Positions 46,558 to 58,626 of a DNA stretch of 64,000 nucleotides are shown one piece after another. The stretch lies in NCBI GenBank assembly GCA_964036155.1, contig OZ038423.1:30519249-30583248 (forward strand), given 5' to 3'. The translations under genes were made by a program, and so were the position numbers. This DNA is from Diploscapter coronatus. Taxonomy: Eukaryota > Nematoda > Chromadorea > Rhabditida > Rhabditidae. Position 1 is the stretch's first letter, and every line of letters begins with the position of its first letter. The notes beneath the pieces are model-generated. The model saw only the letters and a program-made list of their open reading frames with translations, did no database searches and had not been told where the DNA came from.

Positions 46558-48272
46558 GATGCAGTGGCTTGATCATTGAAAACCTCTAAATAGAACGTGC
46601 CATAATGAGTAAAATGTCGGTATTTCAATCGAAATAAAAAATAACTAGGTAAAAAACACGCATTTGTGATACATGAAAGACTTTGAAACCAGCTCCGCGC
46701 AAAAACATTCATAATAGTAATATATTCATTGCCTAGTAACAGCAAAAGACAAGTGCAAGGCGTGTGGGAAAACTGGCGAAACAATGCTCTAAATCGAAAT
46801 TAGAAGTGGGAGCTAGACTACTATCCAAACTAATTTCCTAGAGCTCCAGACTTAGTAGAGCGGTGTTTGCATGAAATTTTAAAAGAATAAATTAGCCAGA
46901 TACTGCTGATACTCCGCTAAAATTTTAAGCCCTGAAATATTAAAGCACCAAGAAAAAAGCTCGTGAAGCCATACATATGAAAATCGCGCGGGTTTTTGTA
47001 TAATTTTATGTGGTAGACTAGGAAAAATCGGATTTTCTCAAGCACATCTCTCCTCGCGCACAAGGACTTCGAATTCGACTACGTCACATAAGCGGATTTT
47101 TAAAAGTCGCCTCGAAATGACCAGAGCTTGACTAAACAGGAAAGGCTTATCAAATCGGGTATTGCTTGATAATCAGGAAAAGTTAAGTCATAGACTGGAG
47201 ATTATTCATAAATGTGGTCCATAAATAACAATAAATTCATATTCTTAGATAAAATATATGACTTGTGTAAATTGTATGAAGGAGAACTATTCATAAATAT
47301 AATGGAGAAAAATTTATTTTAATATACATGAAATGGAATATCGTTGATGTCGAAATTTGGGAGGTCAAAATGAGGGAAGAAAGAGATTTTAGGTCAGTCT
47401 CCCTCCTTTTCGCGTCCTATTCTTTCGATTTTCTAACCGCTAAAATAACTGTGCGCCACTTCGGCACGCGCCTTCCAGATTTAGGCATCAACAATATAAG
47501 TTTGTGCTAAATCATATGACGAAACAATAACTTGTCATCAATTTTAGGGAGAATAAATAATGTAACTGAAAAAGAACATGGCTGTTGAATGTAATGTGCC
47601 TGCAGGGGGTCTCTTTTCAGACGCATAAAAACGAATCTCTCAAATCGATAGTTCAGCGATATATTTGCCATATTATGTCGTACACACTCCGACTTTGTAA
47701 ATGTGGCATATGAAAGGGATGCCTGGTGTGATTGGAACCAATTTCTGCTCGAAATGAATTCCAAAAATTTGTTATTGGTCGTTAGGGTTAAAAATTCAGA
47801 ATATGTTCTAATTATAAAATTATACGAAAGATTTGAGATCAGCGTTTTTATTAAATATATAATTTGTTCATGGGCAAAGAAAATAATGACAAAAATGTTC
47901 TAATTATAAATCTACAATAGAGGAACTTTGAGAAATAAGTAAATCGATATTATGTATAGCGGAAAGAATAGAACCATATCAAATCAATGAAATGACGAAA
48001 TGACATGCATGTATGCATAAATGCTATTATCAAAGAATCTGTCTGTCTAAGGCCATCTATTGATTCACACTTTCTTTATGGTCATGTTATCAGTCCCTTA
48101 TCAATATTCAATGCATTCATTCAACTACAGACAGAGCAATATAATATAAATTATAAATTCAGTATCAATATCAATTTTACGAAATGATAAAAATATAGAT
48201 GGTTAATTGTTAAAAGTTATATTTACTCATAAAATACTAAATGAATGATAAAATTCTCCCATGCTTAACGCT

Positions 48273-48334
48273 CTCAGCATAAAAACTGCCTGTCCGCATC
48301 GGTAAACATGCGGACAGGCAGTTTTTATGCTGAG
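48273..48334. repeat. Perfect 27-bp inverted repeat with 8-base loop
   Basis: The left arm 48273-48299 (starts CTCAGCATAAAAACTGCC) and right arm 48308-48334 are exact complements around cggtaaac. The dyad is more GC-rich than its AT-rich surroundings. It could be a small foldback element or a hairpin RNA source. Confidence 0.95.
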
Positions 48335-50636
48335 GCTGTTCAAACAAACAACTCTGCGGATTAAATTTATGGCAAATTCAATAAATCGTCAAAAAGGTAT
48401 GTATTCATTTTATAGCATGAGAGCAAATATACATGAAGATCGATGCTTAAGGATTGGAAATATTCTATTTTAACAGAAAAATAATCAAATTTAGAGGAAA
48501 TATATGAGTAGAAGTATATCAATTCGATATAAGTGTAGGAGAAGGAATATAACTAAATTATAGAAAATATAAAAATTTTAATAAAGTAGTTTTAACATAA
48601 ACTATATAATTTATTGAAGAAAATATAAGGAAAAGTAAAGCCAAAACCAGAGAAATATATGATAAAATAAGAGTAAGCGCAGGGCGAAAGTTATTTTGCA
48701 TAATCGAAATCACGACGGGTCTGCACTGATTAACTCGGACATATTCGACGGGAAATGAAATTGCAGTCATCAGCGAGAAAGGCTCCTGAAATGGCAATTC
48801 GCATGAAATAAGCGGGAAAATATAGAAATTTATATTTCACGAATTTTATAGAAAAAAATATGACAGGTGTTTGTTATTTATTTCAAACAATAATATATGC
48901 CGGGAGGCGAAAGAGTTGTTTATATAGCTTGTGTTTGGTATGGATGTGAAAGGAGGGGAAAGATGGAATCGAAAGGTTGGGTTCCAGGACTTTCGCTCTC
49001 GGCGCTAATAAGTGAGAGAGAGAGGAACACGAACACGATAGTACGAAGCTGCTAGTAAGGAGTTGGTATTAGTCTATCGACAGTTAACACGAGTTAATTA
49101 TTTTTCAATAATTTATTAACTTCGAAAGAAAATTTATAATAACAAAAAGGTGGCGGCTGTAGATGTTACTGTTAGCTGTTATTCAGAATAAACGTTTTGG
49201 GCAGGAAAGAGTAAGCCAGGATAGGCTCCGCCCCAATGATAAGGTTTGACCCCGTCATGCATTGCGCGCGAAGTGTTCTCCAAAGGGAAATGATTAAAAA
49301 ATGAATAAGTTTTAAGGGCTCGCGAGAACATAATACATATATCAAAATTTTACAATATTTCACCGGAGGAATGCGATTTTTCAGAAATTAAAAATTTAAT
49401 TTTCGTATATCACCAGGAGATACCTACCAATTCCCATATATATCGTACGAAGCTGCATTCTTCCAGTGATAAATCGATTTCTTATATCACTACGATCGTA
49501 ATAAACCTAAAATATGTAGATCAACTCTTCACAATTTTAAAATCCTTAATGAAATTTGACTATTTACGAAGTTTAGAAATTCTCTAGCAATGCTTTAATA
49601 TCCGCAATGTTCCTAAGCTAGGCTATTAGTTTATCTGAAATTTCAAGAAAAAATCATCTGCATAGAATGCATTCCAATTTTCATATTCAGTTTGATTAAA
49701 AAATAAGAATTTTTCCATTTCCTTGAAAAACATGAATCATTAAAAATTTCATCAGTTTTACGATGATTCATTCATTGTGTACTCCTTTTCTCCTTACTTT
49801 GTTGAAGACTTCAAAAATTATGCAATTTTTATTAAAATAGCAAAAAATGATAACAATTTCAAATGAACACCGAATTTTCAAAGACTCTTGACTCTGGTTA
49901 TTAGTCAAAATGATCAAGACATCATTTTAGCTCTAAATCATAAATGAAAAATGAGCACATTTTATTATTACAGAATGATAATGATAAACTTTATGCAACT
50001 TGCATTTTGGGTAGATGATTAATTGTATGTGAATCGTAGAAAATCCTTTCTTCAGGAAGATAAAGCGAATTTGAAAAATAATTCATCGAAATGTGTGAAA
50101 ATGATAATAAGAACAATATACACAAAAATATGTGGGAAAAACGAAAATATCGTTCAATTTTTAATATTTTTAAACTCAAGAGTTAAATACAATTTACAAG
50201 CACAACTAAATATATGGAAATATGAATTCATGGCCGGAAATGTTTGCAAAATCGTCTTTGTTGTCTCGAATAAAAATGAAGTGAACGCGAAATTATCATC
50301 GGATTTTAACAGGTTTGAAAGTTAGCGTATTTCTCGACTTTGCTTCCCAATCAACGATACTACTGCGTGACTGAGACAACGCGATTTTGGATGAAATGAA
50401 TGGACCTACGCAAATTTATCCCTTAATTTTGTCAAGTTGAACAACTTTTGCTGAACCAATAATTTCGAAACGCAGTCTTAACGCTGTTAATCGCTTCACT
50501 TCGATTTTATCGTCAATCTTTCCCGAATTGAGTATTCATTGTATTTTGAACTTTGTTATTTAACATGAATTGTCTTTTCGGGTCTAATAAGATATGGTGA
50601 TGTTAATTAACGTAAACTCTAGAATTGATAGATTGT

Positions 50637-50693
50637 GGCATTATAAGATGAGTATGAAATCCAGGTTCCATGATTTGTCCATCTTATAATGCC
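50637..50693. repeat. Short inverted repeat downstream of Shank
   Basis: ggcattataagatg pairs exactly with catcttataatgcc. It lies about 110 bp beyond the Shank stop codon on the transcribed side, so it would form a stem in the 3' UTR if transcribed. Confidence 0.7.
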
Positions 50694-50703
50694 AAGAATA
50701 AGA

Positions 50704-50771
50704 GGGTCTGGGTCGATTTGTAGCAATTTTTCTGGGAATACTGCAAATTTGCTACAAATTTTCTCAGACCC
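50704..50771. repeat. Inverted repeat resembling family M1
   Basis: gggtctgggtcgatttgtag on the left pairs with ctacaaattttctcagaccc on the right. Size, spacing and the atttgta core resemble M1 elements, but the outer ends differ. It lies just 3' of the Shank stop codon. Confidence 0.6.
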
Positions 50772-50806
50772 AAATAAGAAAACCAAAACACATGGACTAT
50801 TGGTGA

Positions 50807-53800
50807 TTATGCAGCTAGGAAGGTGCGAATAGAGGACTCCATCTGTTGACGGTGCGCGATGCGGGTGACGCCGAGCTGTGTGAACGCGGCGCGGTCGAAG
50901 CGTCGCAGCGTTCGGCCGTTGATTCCCCGCGAGCGAAACGCGTCGCGGTACTCGGACAGCCCGAGCCAGTCTAGCCACGCCAGCACGTCCGCGCACGACC
51001 AATCGATTACGCCTTTTCGATCAAACGACGACCCGTCAGCGTCTGCAATGGTCGAGGTTTTCGATATTATAACAGAAAAGTAAGCAGTTGGTGTTTTTTC
51101 GTTTAATCTCATTAGATTTTTCGGTTTACTTGAAGCCGTGCTAGTCAGAGCTGCGAGAATTGAACGAAAAGTTGGATAAGGTTTGTTGGTTGATTGTTGA
51201 AATAAGATTTCGGGAGAACTTATTTAGGCTTTAATTTTCGAAAACTAAAGAGAGTGCAAAATTATGCAATTTTGCAGCCTCTTTAAACTATTTGATAACC
51301 AGGACTGTAGCGTTCGTACTTCTGAGTTCGCCGTCGCTATCCCCAGTCCCAGAGTCCGGGTCTTCGTAGTCAATTGGGGGCACTGTCGGAATGCACTTCG
51401 GAGGGCCGTCCATCGATGAAGCGGACAGCGTCGAAGACAGGGACGACGAAATCGACATCTGCAAAACGAAAGGCTGGGATACAACCCAAAAATTCATGGA
51501 ATTTCATATTGGGAACCTCGACCTTCACCAGAGGGAAGCTTGGAAAACTCTCCTAGGAAAATGTATGCAAAATGATAGGGCGGTTTGAGACGGTCTACTA
51601 TTCGTTTATCAACTGAAAAGAGCATGGCGGGTGTTGAGTGGAAGCGGGTTTTTGGCCTATGACAAATTGAAGCTTACGTTATCCTTCGGTCCTCTGCCGT
51701 AGTTGTCCTCGATGTGCTGGGAGATGAGCGTCACTCGGTTGGGAGAAGGGGAGTGGTCCAGGGAGAAGTGTGGAGTGTGGTGCTGAAACTGTGTCATTTC
51801 TTCGGCATTTCCTTCAAGAAAACGAAGTACCTGATCGTGTTTGTCTTCAATTTCGGGCTCCAGAGACGTTCTTGAGGACGTATACCCGCTATCCTTCTTG
51901 TGGGCTATCCCAGGAGGCGAGTGCTGCTTCGTCTTCCCCTCGACGTTCTCTCGGACCGTTTCTCGAAGTGTCAACCCGTTGAATCGAGCATGCGGCGTGT
52001 CTCCCCGGTCTTCTTCGTCTTCGTCGTGCGCAACTTTACTCCTTCTCTTCGCCAACGCGTTCCTCAGATCGGCTTGGAAGTCCACGTTCGAGTTGCTCTG
52101 CGTCGGCCCGCTGCCCACTCGATTGGGCGTTGAGTTCTGATGAATTGGAGGTCGACTCGTCTCGCTCGGCTTTTTGAGCTGGACTGATTTTATCGCATCC
52201 TGAAACTCGTCGAATTCCTCAAAAATACTAGAACGCCCAACAATACCTTGAGACCAACAGGAGCACTCGCCGAGGTCTTGAGCAAGTCTGGAGGGGGAGG
52301 GGGAGGCGGAGGAGGCGCATTTCCAGGCATCGACTTTGCCGGCGCCGGAGGAGCCATCGAGACTTTGGACGACGACGCTTGCTGACTGTTGTAGTGTCTG
52401 AAACTTATCGCTTTCTTTTTCATTTCCTCTGAAGATCTGCTTACCGCTGTGTCCCGTTCTGAATTGGAACAGGAGGTGGTGGCGTCTTTGGCCTGAGCGC
52501 CTTTGGTGGCAGAGGCCTGGAGTACTCTCCGACATCCCTTCTCAGATCGTCTGTCGGCAAAGGAGTTGGAGCGTCCTCCGAGTCATACGAGTCTTGGCGA
52601 GTGATGTTCGGAGCCGAGCCCATCCTCATGCCATAATTTGTCGACTGATGCATAATGTCGGGCGACTTAAGATAAGTTTTATTTTTCATATATATATATA
52701 TATATATATTTTTAATTCATTCATACCTGATATTCAAAGTTGGTTCTCGGCAGACCAGGACAGTTCTGCATTTGTGGAGATGCAGCACCCCTTTGCTGCT
52801 TTCGTCGTTTCAGGTCAGAGACAGAATTGTACTTTTTTGTCGACCCGCCGTTGCTCAAGTTTCCCGACAGACCGGTCATGTAGACTTCCTTAATTGTTAT
52901 TCCAATGTATTATCATTTTATCGTCTTATTACCTGTTCAAAATTGATGGGATGATAGTTGTGTCGCTCCCCTTGCCTGACCATGAGACTTTCCAACTCGG
53001 CTGCAGAAATTCGCCTTCCTGTGCCCCGATGCCTAACTGACGCACACTTGGACTCATTATATTGTTGCCGAATTTGACCGGGCGAGTAATACTCTTCGTT
53101 ATCTGAAACTTTTCCATCTTCTCTAGAAACGTGGGAGTTTTCAGGTTTTAATTTCATATTATTCGACGCGGATAGAAAATTAGCTCGTTCGTTAAGTACC
53201 AAGCGATAGGGTGAATGAAAGCCAAATTGCACACGTAGTGTTAGATTGTGAAATAAAATTCGACACATAAAGCGTAAAATTATTGGAAAGCAATTTTGAT
53301 AAAGTACCGTTGAACGAATAGAGACTGTGGCTGTTTCTGATCGAAATCATCGAGACTGGTGATGGCTGGCTGGGGGGCAGCGGGGTGGCTAGCGGAGTGG
53401 CGAGTACGATGCTCCCCGCACGACTGCTGGTCGATAGGCCTGAAGTAGCCGCCTTGCAAAATGTGGCAGACTCTGCATCATTCTCTATTCTAATGTATGG
53501 GGAAAGTTAGAGACGCAGAGAGTCCGCACAAATTTGATGACTGTGCTCGCGCTAGTGCGTGTGTAACTTGTGCAGATCGCATAAACAGTGTTATGAAACA
53601 TCAAAGAAAACGTTGAAAATTATCACTGCATGATGATGTACACACATGAATGATGAACGAGAAAGAAACACCCAACATCTTGAGAAGAAGAAAAAGAAAG
53701 CATCGAGTAATTTTCTACTTGAGGATTTCATGTCAGAAATGGCTGGTGAAGTAAAATGCATTTATTTCAATCCTCAAGTATTACAAGACGAGGACAAACG

Positions 53801-56800
53801 TACACAAAATGAAATACTCGAAGAGTTATAAAGAAAAAACACTAACCGCTTGGCATCCGCCTTATTGTGCCACTATTGTGAACGGAGGTCTCAGCTGGGT
53901 CGACAGTAATGACCTAAAATTCAGCACATCGTCTTTCTACTTCAATTGTCTATGACCTTGAGAGTGATGGTGTCGGAAGCTTGTTGAATGAGCTGGACGA
54001 CATCGTCATGGCTCGCGCATCTGACGTCGATGCCATCGATTTCCAGCAGATAGTCTCCCGGTCGCAATCCTGCTCTCATCGCCATTCCTGACATGTCGAC
54101 GCCTTCGAAGAATTGCAGCGCAGGTACCAAGGGGGTCGGCTCGAAGTCCATCGATGGATCAACGTCTAAATTGACAATTAAAACTATTTATTAGAAGTCT
54201 AGTTTAATTATTGATTAGAAAATCCAATCTTACGCTTTGCTCCTCTCAAGATGAACCCGAATCCTTTCGGACCTCTTGGAATGACCAAGATTCGAGGAGT
54301 GTTCGGCTCGTGTCCAGCCGCCATCCTGATGTGGTCTGGGACGACCCTTCGCATTGTGCCGTACTCAGAGGGTGTTATTGTTGATCGGGAAATCCTCGAA
54401 GGGGTAGGTGAGGGAGCAGCCTAAATTTTCTCATAGCATCCAACGCCACTGGCTGAGCTTGCCGAATTTTGCCGGCTATGAAGAGGCGCTCTGTAGATGT
54501 CGTGGCTGCATATGGACGACTGCGACAAAGACCTCCTCCTCATCAAAGTCGAAGATAGTCTTCGTCTTGTTGAATATTGCGGCGTTCCACGATATGGCAC
54601 TGCAAAGGATGAAACATATTGATCAAGTGAAGTAAGTCCGTACCAGAAGCAGAGGGATTGTGGCACTGGATGACCTCAGCCACCTGGTGGTTGCTGATGA
54701 TGTGAGCAACATGGAGAGCGGTTTGGTCCTGCTTATTAACGACCATGTGGTTTGCGCCTCGGAACAGCAGGACTCGAGCACATTCCGCTCTAAATTTAAA
54801 TCCCATAGACTCGAAAAGAACATTTCACGAAGTACCGATTGTTCACGGCGCAAACGTGCAAAGGACTGTTGCCATTGACATTTTCGGCATCGATATTGGC
54901 GCCAAAGTAGAGTAGGTGTTCCACATGCTTCACCAGTCCGTTTTTACAAGCCTAAATTCAATTCTTAGGAAACGAACGTAATCTCTCCCGACCTGGTGAA
55001 TTTCGTGATTGCCATGCATGTCCGTAACGCCAATGTCAGCGGCCTCACGTAGGAGCATTTCAGCGACCTGCAAGTTGAAAGCGCTGCACTTTGCGAGATG
55101 AAATCGCTTAGAGAAGAAATGTTTCGGTTTAAGTTTCGGACGAGTTTTCATGTATTGTTTTGGTTTTTGCAAGCAAGCTGTAAGACAAAAGAAAGGAGCG
55201 ATCGCGGCGCAAAGTTGGAAAAAAGCGATGCAAGCGCGCGCAACCAGAAAAAAAAACGCGCACCGATAAAAAATGACTCAGAGTACGCTGGGAAACAGGA
55301 ATCTCGAGGCAGTAGCGGCAGCAGAGGCGAGCTTATTTTAGAATCTCGTGTACTTGCAATTACCATACTTGAACATTTTAATAGCCTCCACGCGTCTGGG
55401 CAGCGAATTTTTGCAAGTCTATGTCTAGAACTAGTCGCCGAAGAAATAGTTTCGTTCATAGAAAATTGTAAGTTTCAAAGTCAATGACGTGCTTACCTGG
55501 TCATTGGCGTCCGTCGTGAGCATGTTGTAATATAAAGGGGTTAGTCCGATTGGATCTCGGTAGTTAGGCGACGCACCAAGTTCGATTAGAGTCTTGGCAT
55601 TTTCCAGCGACGACAAAAATGCCGTCTTATGCATAGCTGTCTAAATCGATCAATTGTTTCTTGATCATCAAGGAAGGATGCTCTCACTTGTCCTTCAGAA
55701 TTCCGGAAGTCGATATGGGCTCCACCACCGACTAGAGCCACGATAACACCTCGATTATTAGGAACACCAGCAGCCAAAGTTAAAGGAGTCTCGCCTTGTG
55801 CATCGTGGTAGTTTGGATCGAGTCCCTGGGTGCACATCTTCTCGACTTTCTCCGAATTCTTCGTTTGCACATATTCCATGAACTTCTTTAAGTTGGACTG
55901 CAAATAATGAGTAAGTACCCAGAAACATAAACATAAATTTGTAAATTGACAGAAAGAACATGTTGGTGGATGAAGTGTTGAGGTCATATGTATGCCTTGA
56001 GCAGAATGAAGAAGGCAGATGACTAGGAGAGGAGAACGGTGCGTGCGAGAGATGTAGAGAAATTGGATGAAAACGTTGATGTAAGAAGAGGTGGAAGATA
56101 TAAAAAAAAGTGATGTGGAGAGATGTGTTACTTCGAGAGAGCTTATGTGAGTTCGGAGGGGACGACGCGCGCGGAGACCAGTTTGTTGCTGACTATGCGC
56201 ACGGTGGCTGCCGTGTTGGCGGTCTGCAACGCGTATGACTCCGCCGGAAGGGATTATAATCGATGCGGCGCGCGTGTAGCACGAGATCAACGAGTTACAT
56301 AAGACCCGTGAAAAATCAGGCCAAAAACTTAAAATGATCAATCGAGAAAAACCTTACCTTCGTATGCAGATTCTTCAACTGCTTCTCGTCCAAGTTCAAC
56401 ATCTTATAGACCCGCTTTTTATATTTGAGCTGAAAAGGTTATTTTCTTCATTTGAAATTTCGAATTTTTGTTCCCTCAATGGAAGATGAAGCAGAGAAAT
56501 TGGGACCCAAGTGTTTACAGAAGAAAAAAGAAAGAACAGTCGATGACAGTGTCTGTTAGCTGACAAATTAGGAAACTGAGGGAGAAAAAGAAGAAAGGTG
56601 AACTCGACAATGATGCCCCTTCGCGGGCTGCTCGCGCTCTCAAGAGTTTCCAAGAGTCGCTTCTTCTCGCGCTTCAGAAAAACGTCTACCTTCCAAGAAG
56701 GGTGGTGATATCATTTGAGGACCTACCTCAAGATACGCTACACAGTCATGAAACGGATAGTCGCGAAATGTTCGATCTTCGAGTAGGAATTTGCCCGCAC

Positions 56801-57417
56801 GACCATCGCAGGGAGGTAAGAATAGGCCATAGTTGAAGGCCTGAGATAGAGCCTGAAATTGTACCATTTGTGTTGTTTTTGTCTTATTTTGGGGTACCCA
56901 TCGACATTTTGGCAAGGCATTGCGCGCGGGCCAATCCGGTCAATCAAAATAAACAAAAAAAAAGTATGCGCGCGGCCGTCGGAGTGGCCGTTGCTTCCGT
57001 TTTTCATTTGCCCTCTTTCGTTTTTCCTCAGTCTTTCCTCGCTTCGCCTTCCGTCCGGTCAACATTCCTCTCGCTGCACGGCTATTGTCCCCGATTTCGA
57101 GGAAGCATATAAAAATTATGAGGCAGCAAAAACGCAGCGCGATTCACTGCCAAAACGAGATCAACGAACAAGTTTCTTAGGAAATGATTGATTCTGATTT
57201 TTACCTGGGGTAGAGTAGCTAATAATTTCCTCTTGACGTCCCAGACGAAATCGTCCAGGGAGACGGGGAGGCATTTCTAAATTGGGTGATTAGGACGTTT
57301 GTCATCGAAGGAGCTGGTTCCTACTCGGACTTGTATTTCGGGCACGTAGATCTGGATGTTGATCATTTCGGGTTCGTCGCTGGACGGAGTCGCGGCCGAC
57401 GACGCCGAAGGTTCCAT
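50807..57417 (-). CDS. shn-1: SHANK postsynaptic-type scaffold protein
   Basis: Scaffold linking membrane receptors to actin and signalling proteins. About 22 exons from ATG 57417 to TAA 50807. The N-terminal SPN (ubiquitin-like) domain has LDDFVWDVKRKLLATLPQ, ALSQAFNYGLFLPP and GRAGKFLLEDRTFRDYP. Ankyrin repeats follow: GLDPNYHDAQGETPLTLAAG, GASPNYRDPIGLTPLYYN, ADIGVTDMHGNHEIHQ, NGNSPLHVCAVNN, ARVLLFRGANHMVVNKQDQT (55897-54644). The PDZ domain (54420-53957) has GPKGFGFILRGAK, ALQFFEGVDMSGMAMRAGLR and PGDYLLEIDGIDV. A proline-rich region includes PPPPPPPPP (about 52300) and LRNALAKRRSKV, a possible WH2-like motif. The C-terminal SAM domain has WSCADVLAWLDWLGLSEYRD and GVTRIAHRQQMESSIRTFL. There is no SH3 domain between ankyrin and PDZ, as in nematode SHN-1. 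One intron (54462 to about 54421) seems to use a GC donor. Exact splicing of the middle exons is tentative. Confidence 0.95.
52687..52708. repeat. (AT)n microsatellite in a Shank intron
   Basis: About 11 AT units between the exons ending at SPDIMHQ... and FEYQ. Likely length-variable between individuals. Confidence 0.9.
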
Positions 57418-58608
57418 TGCCCCCGATCAAGCGATCCAAAAATGGAAGACAAAATTCACTATCCAAAAATCTCGATCCAAGAATATCGATAGACTATCCG
57501 TACATGATCCAATCGACGAAATACAGGCAACCTGAAATCGGTGTCGTTAAAATAATAGATCAATTAAATTCTTCGGCGATGAAGTGTTGACGGTCAGAAC
57601 TGGAAATGACGTAAAAGGCTTGGCCAGAGGGGAAGGAAAGAAAGGAGAAAGCTTCATGTTCTCAGAAAGGTGAGAGAAGAAAAAAATGATGAAGGAGGAA
57701 TAATAGGGAAGAGAGAGAGGATGGAGGAGAAACGGCCTGGGTCTGGCTGCCTGTAGGAAATGGCAAACATATGGACGCTCAGCAGGCACAGTCGAAGCCA
57801 CGACATTGACTCACAAAGCGGAAAGCGGTGCATAAAATGCCTGTGTCAGAGCGTGATGAAGAGAAATCATGATAAGGCACGGGAGTTAATTGGATCTCGA
57901 GAGTGCGGTTTTTCTTCAGGTAAAACAATTCCTTAAAGTGATTCGAATGAAGATTTCTCTCTCAAAAGATTCAATTTCTCAGACTACTCAAAATGCTTAT
58001 GTGTCGACTAATACACTAGCTGGCATAAATCCTTATCACACGGCAACAAATCTCGAAACTAAAGCCGCCTAAAATAGCAAGAGTTATGCGAGTTTCCCTG
58101 AGAGGATTACACGAAGTGATAAGTGTTTTGAGGGCGCTGAAATATTTATGCATTGAGAGATTTGGCGAAGATCGGAAACGCAAATATCCTCGTGGCGCTA
58201 TACAAGTCCAGAGTGTGACTTTGGGTTGCCGAGAATAGCCTGAGGAAGTCGCTTCTCGACGAATCCAGAAAAAGAGCGGTTGAAGTATGGCCCCTCCCCC
58301 GTCTGCCATTGTTTTTCTACGCTTGAACGTGGACGGATATTTTGCTTTTTCTCTTGTTGTGAGTGAAGAAGTTGTCCAAACTATCAAAATACGTGGTGCT
58401 GTGCGGCTGTTGGTGAAGAGGTGTAATTGCGTAATTGTGCCTTATTTGTTGTGTTTGTTGCTTCAAGGAATAGGGAATACAGTGGGCTTCCTCACTGTGT
58501 GTGTGTGTGGATGTGGAGACTGGATTTACAGCAGAGAAGGGAAGCGAGGAAGAGATAGGGAAATGTAATTAGAAAAAGTAGAGGATTTAGAGAATGTTAC
58601 TGTAAAGC

Positions 58609-58626
58609 AGAGAGAGAGAGAGAGAG
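58609..58626. repeat. (GA)n microsatellite
   Basis: About nine AG units upstream of Shank. GA-repeat tracts are common in promoter-proximal DNA, but position alone proves nothing here. Confidence 0.85.

Larger units (their letters stand above)
45971..50806. other. Gene-poor AT-rich region before Shank
   Basis: About 4.8 kb. It contains the second M2 element, a perfect 27-bp hairpin, and two inverted repeats close to the end of Shank. Open frames reach 100 codons but are AT-rich and without motifs. A first exon of the fucosyltransferase may lie in its left part. Confidence 0.5.

Noticed and set aside
55586..56341. 251-codon frame on the minus strand inside Shank
   Set aside because: It contains the true ankyrin exon SNLKKFMEYV...EGQ but reads through the introns on both sides. 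The extra sequence is intronic.
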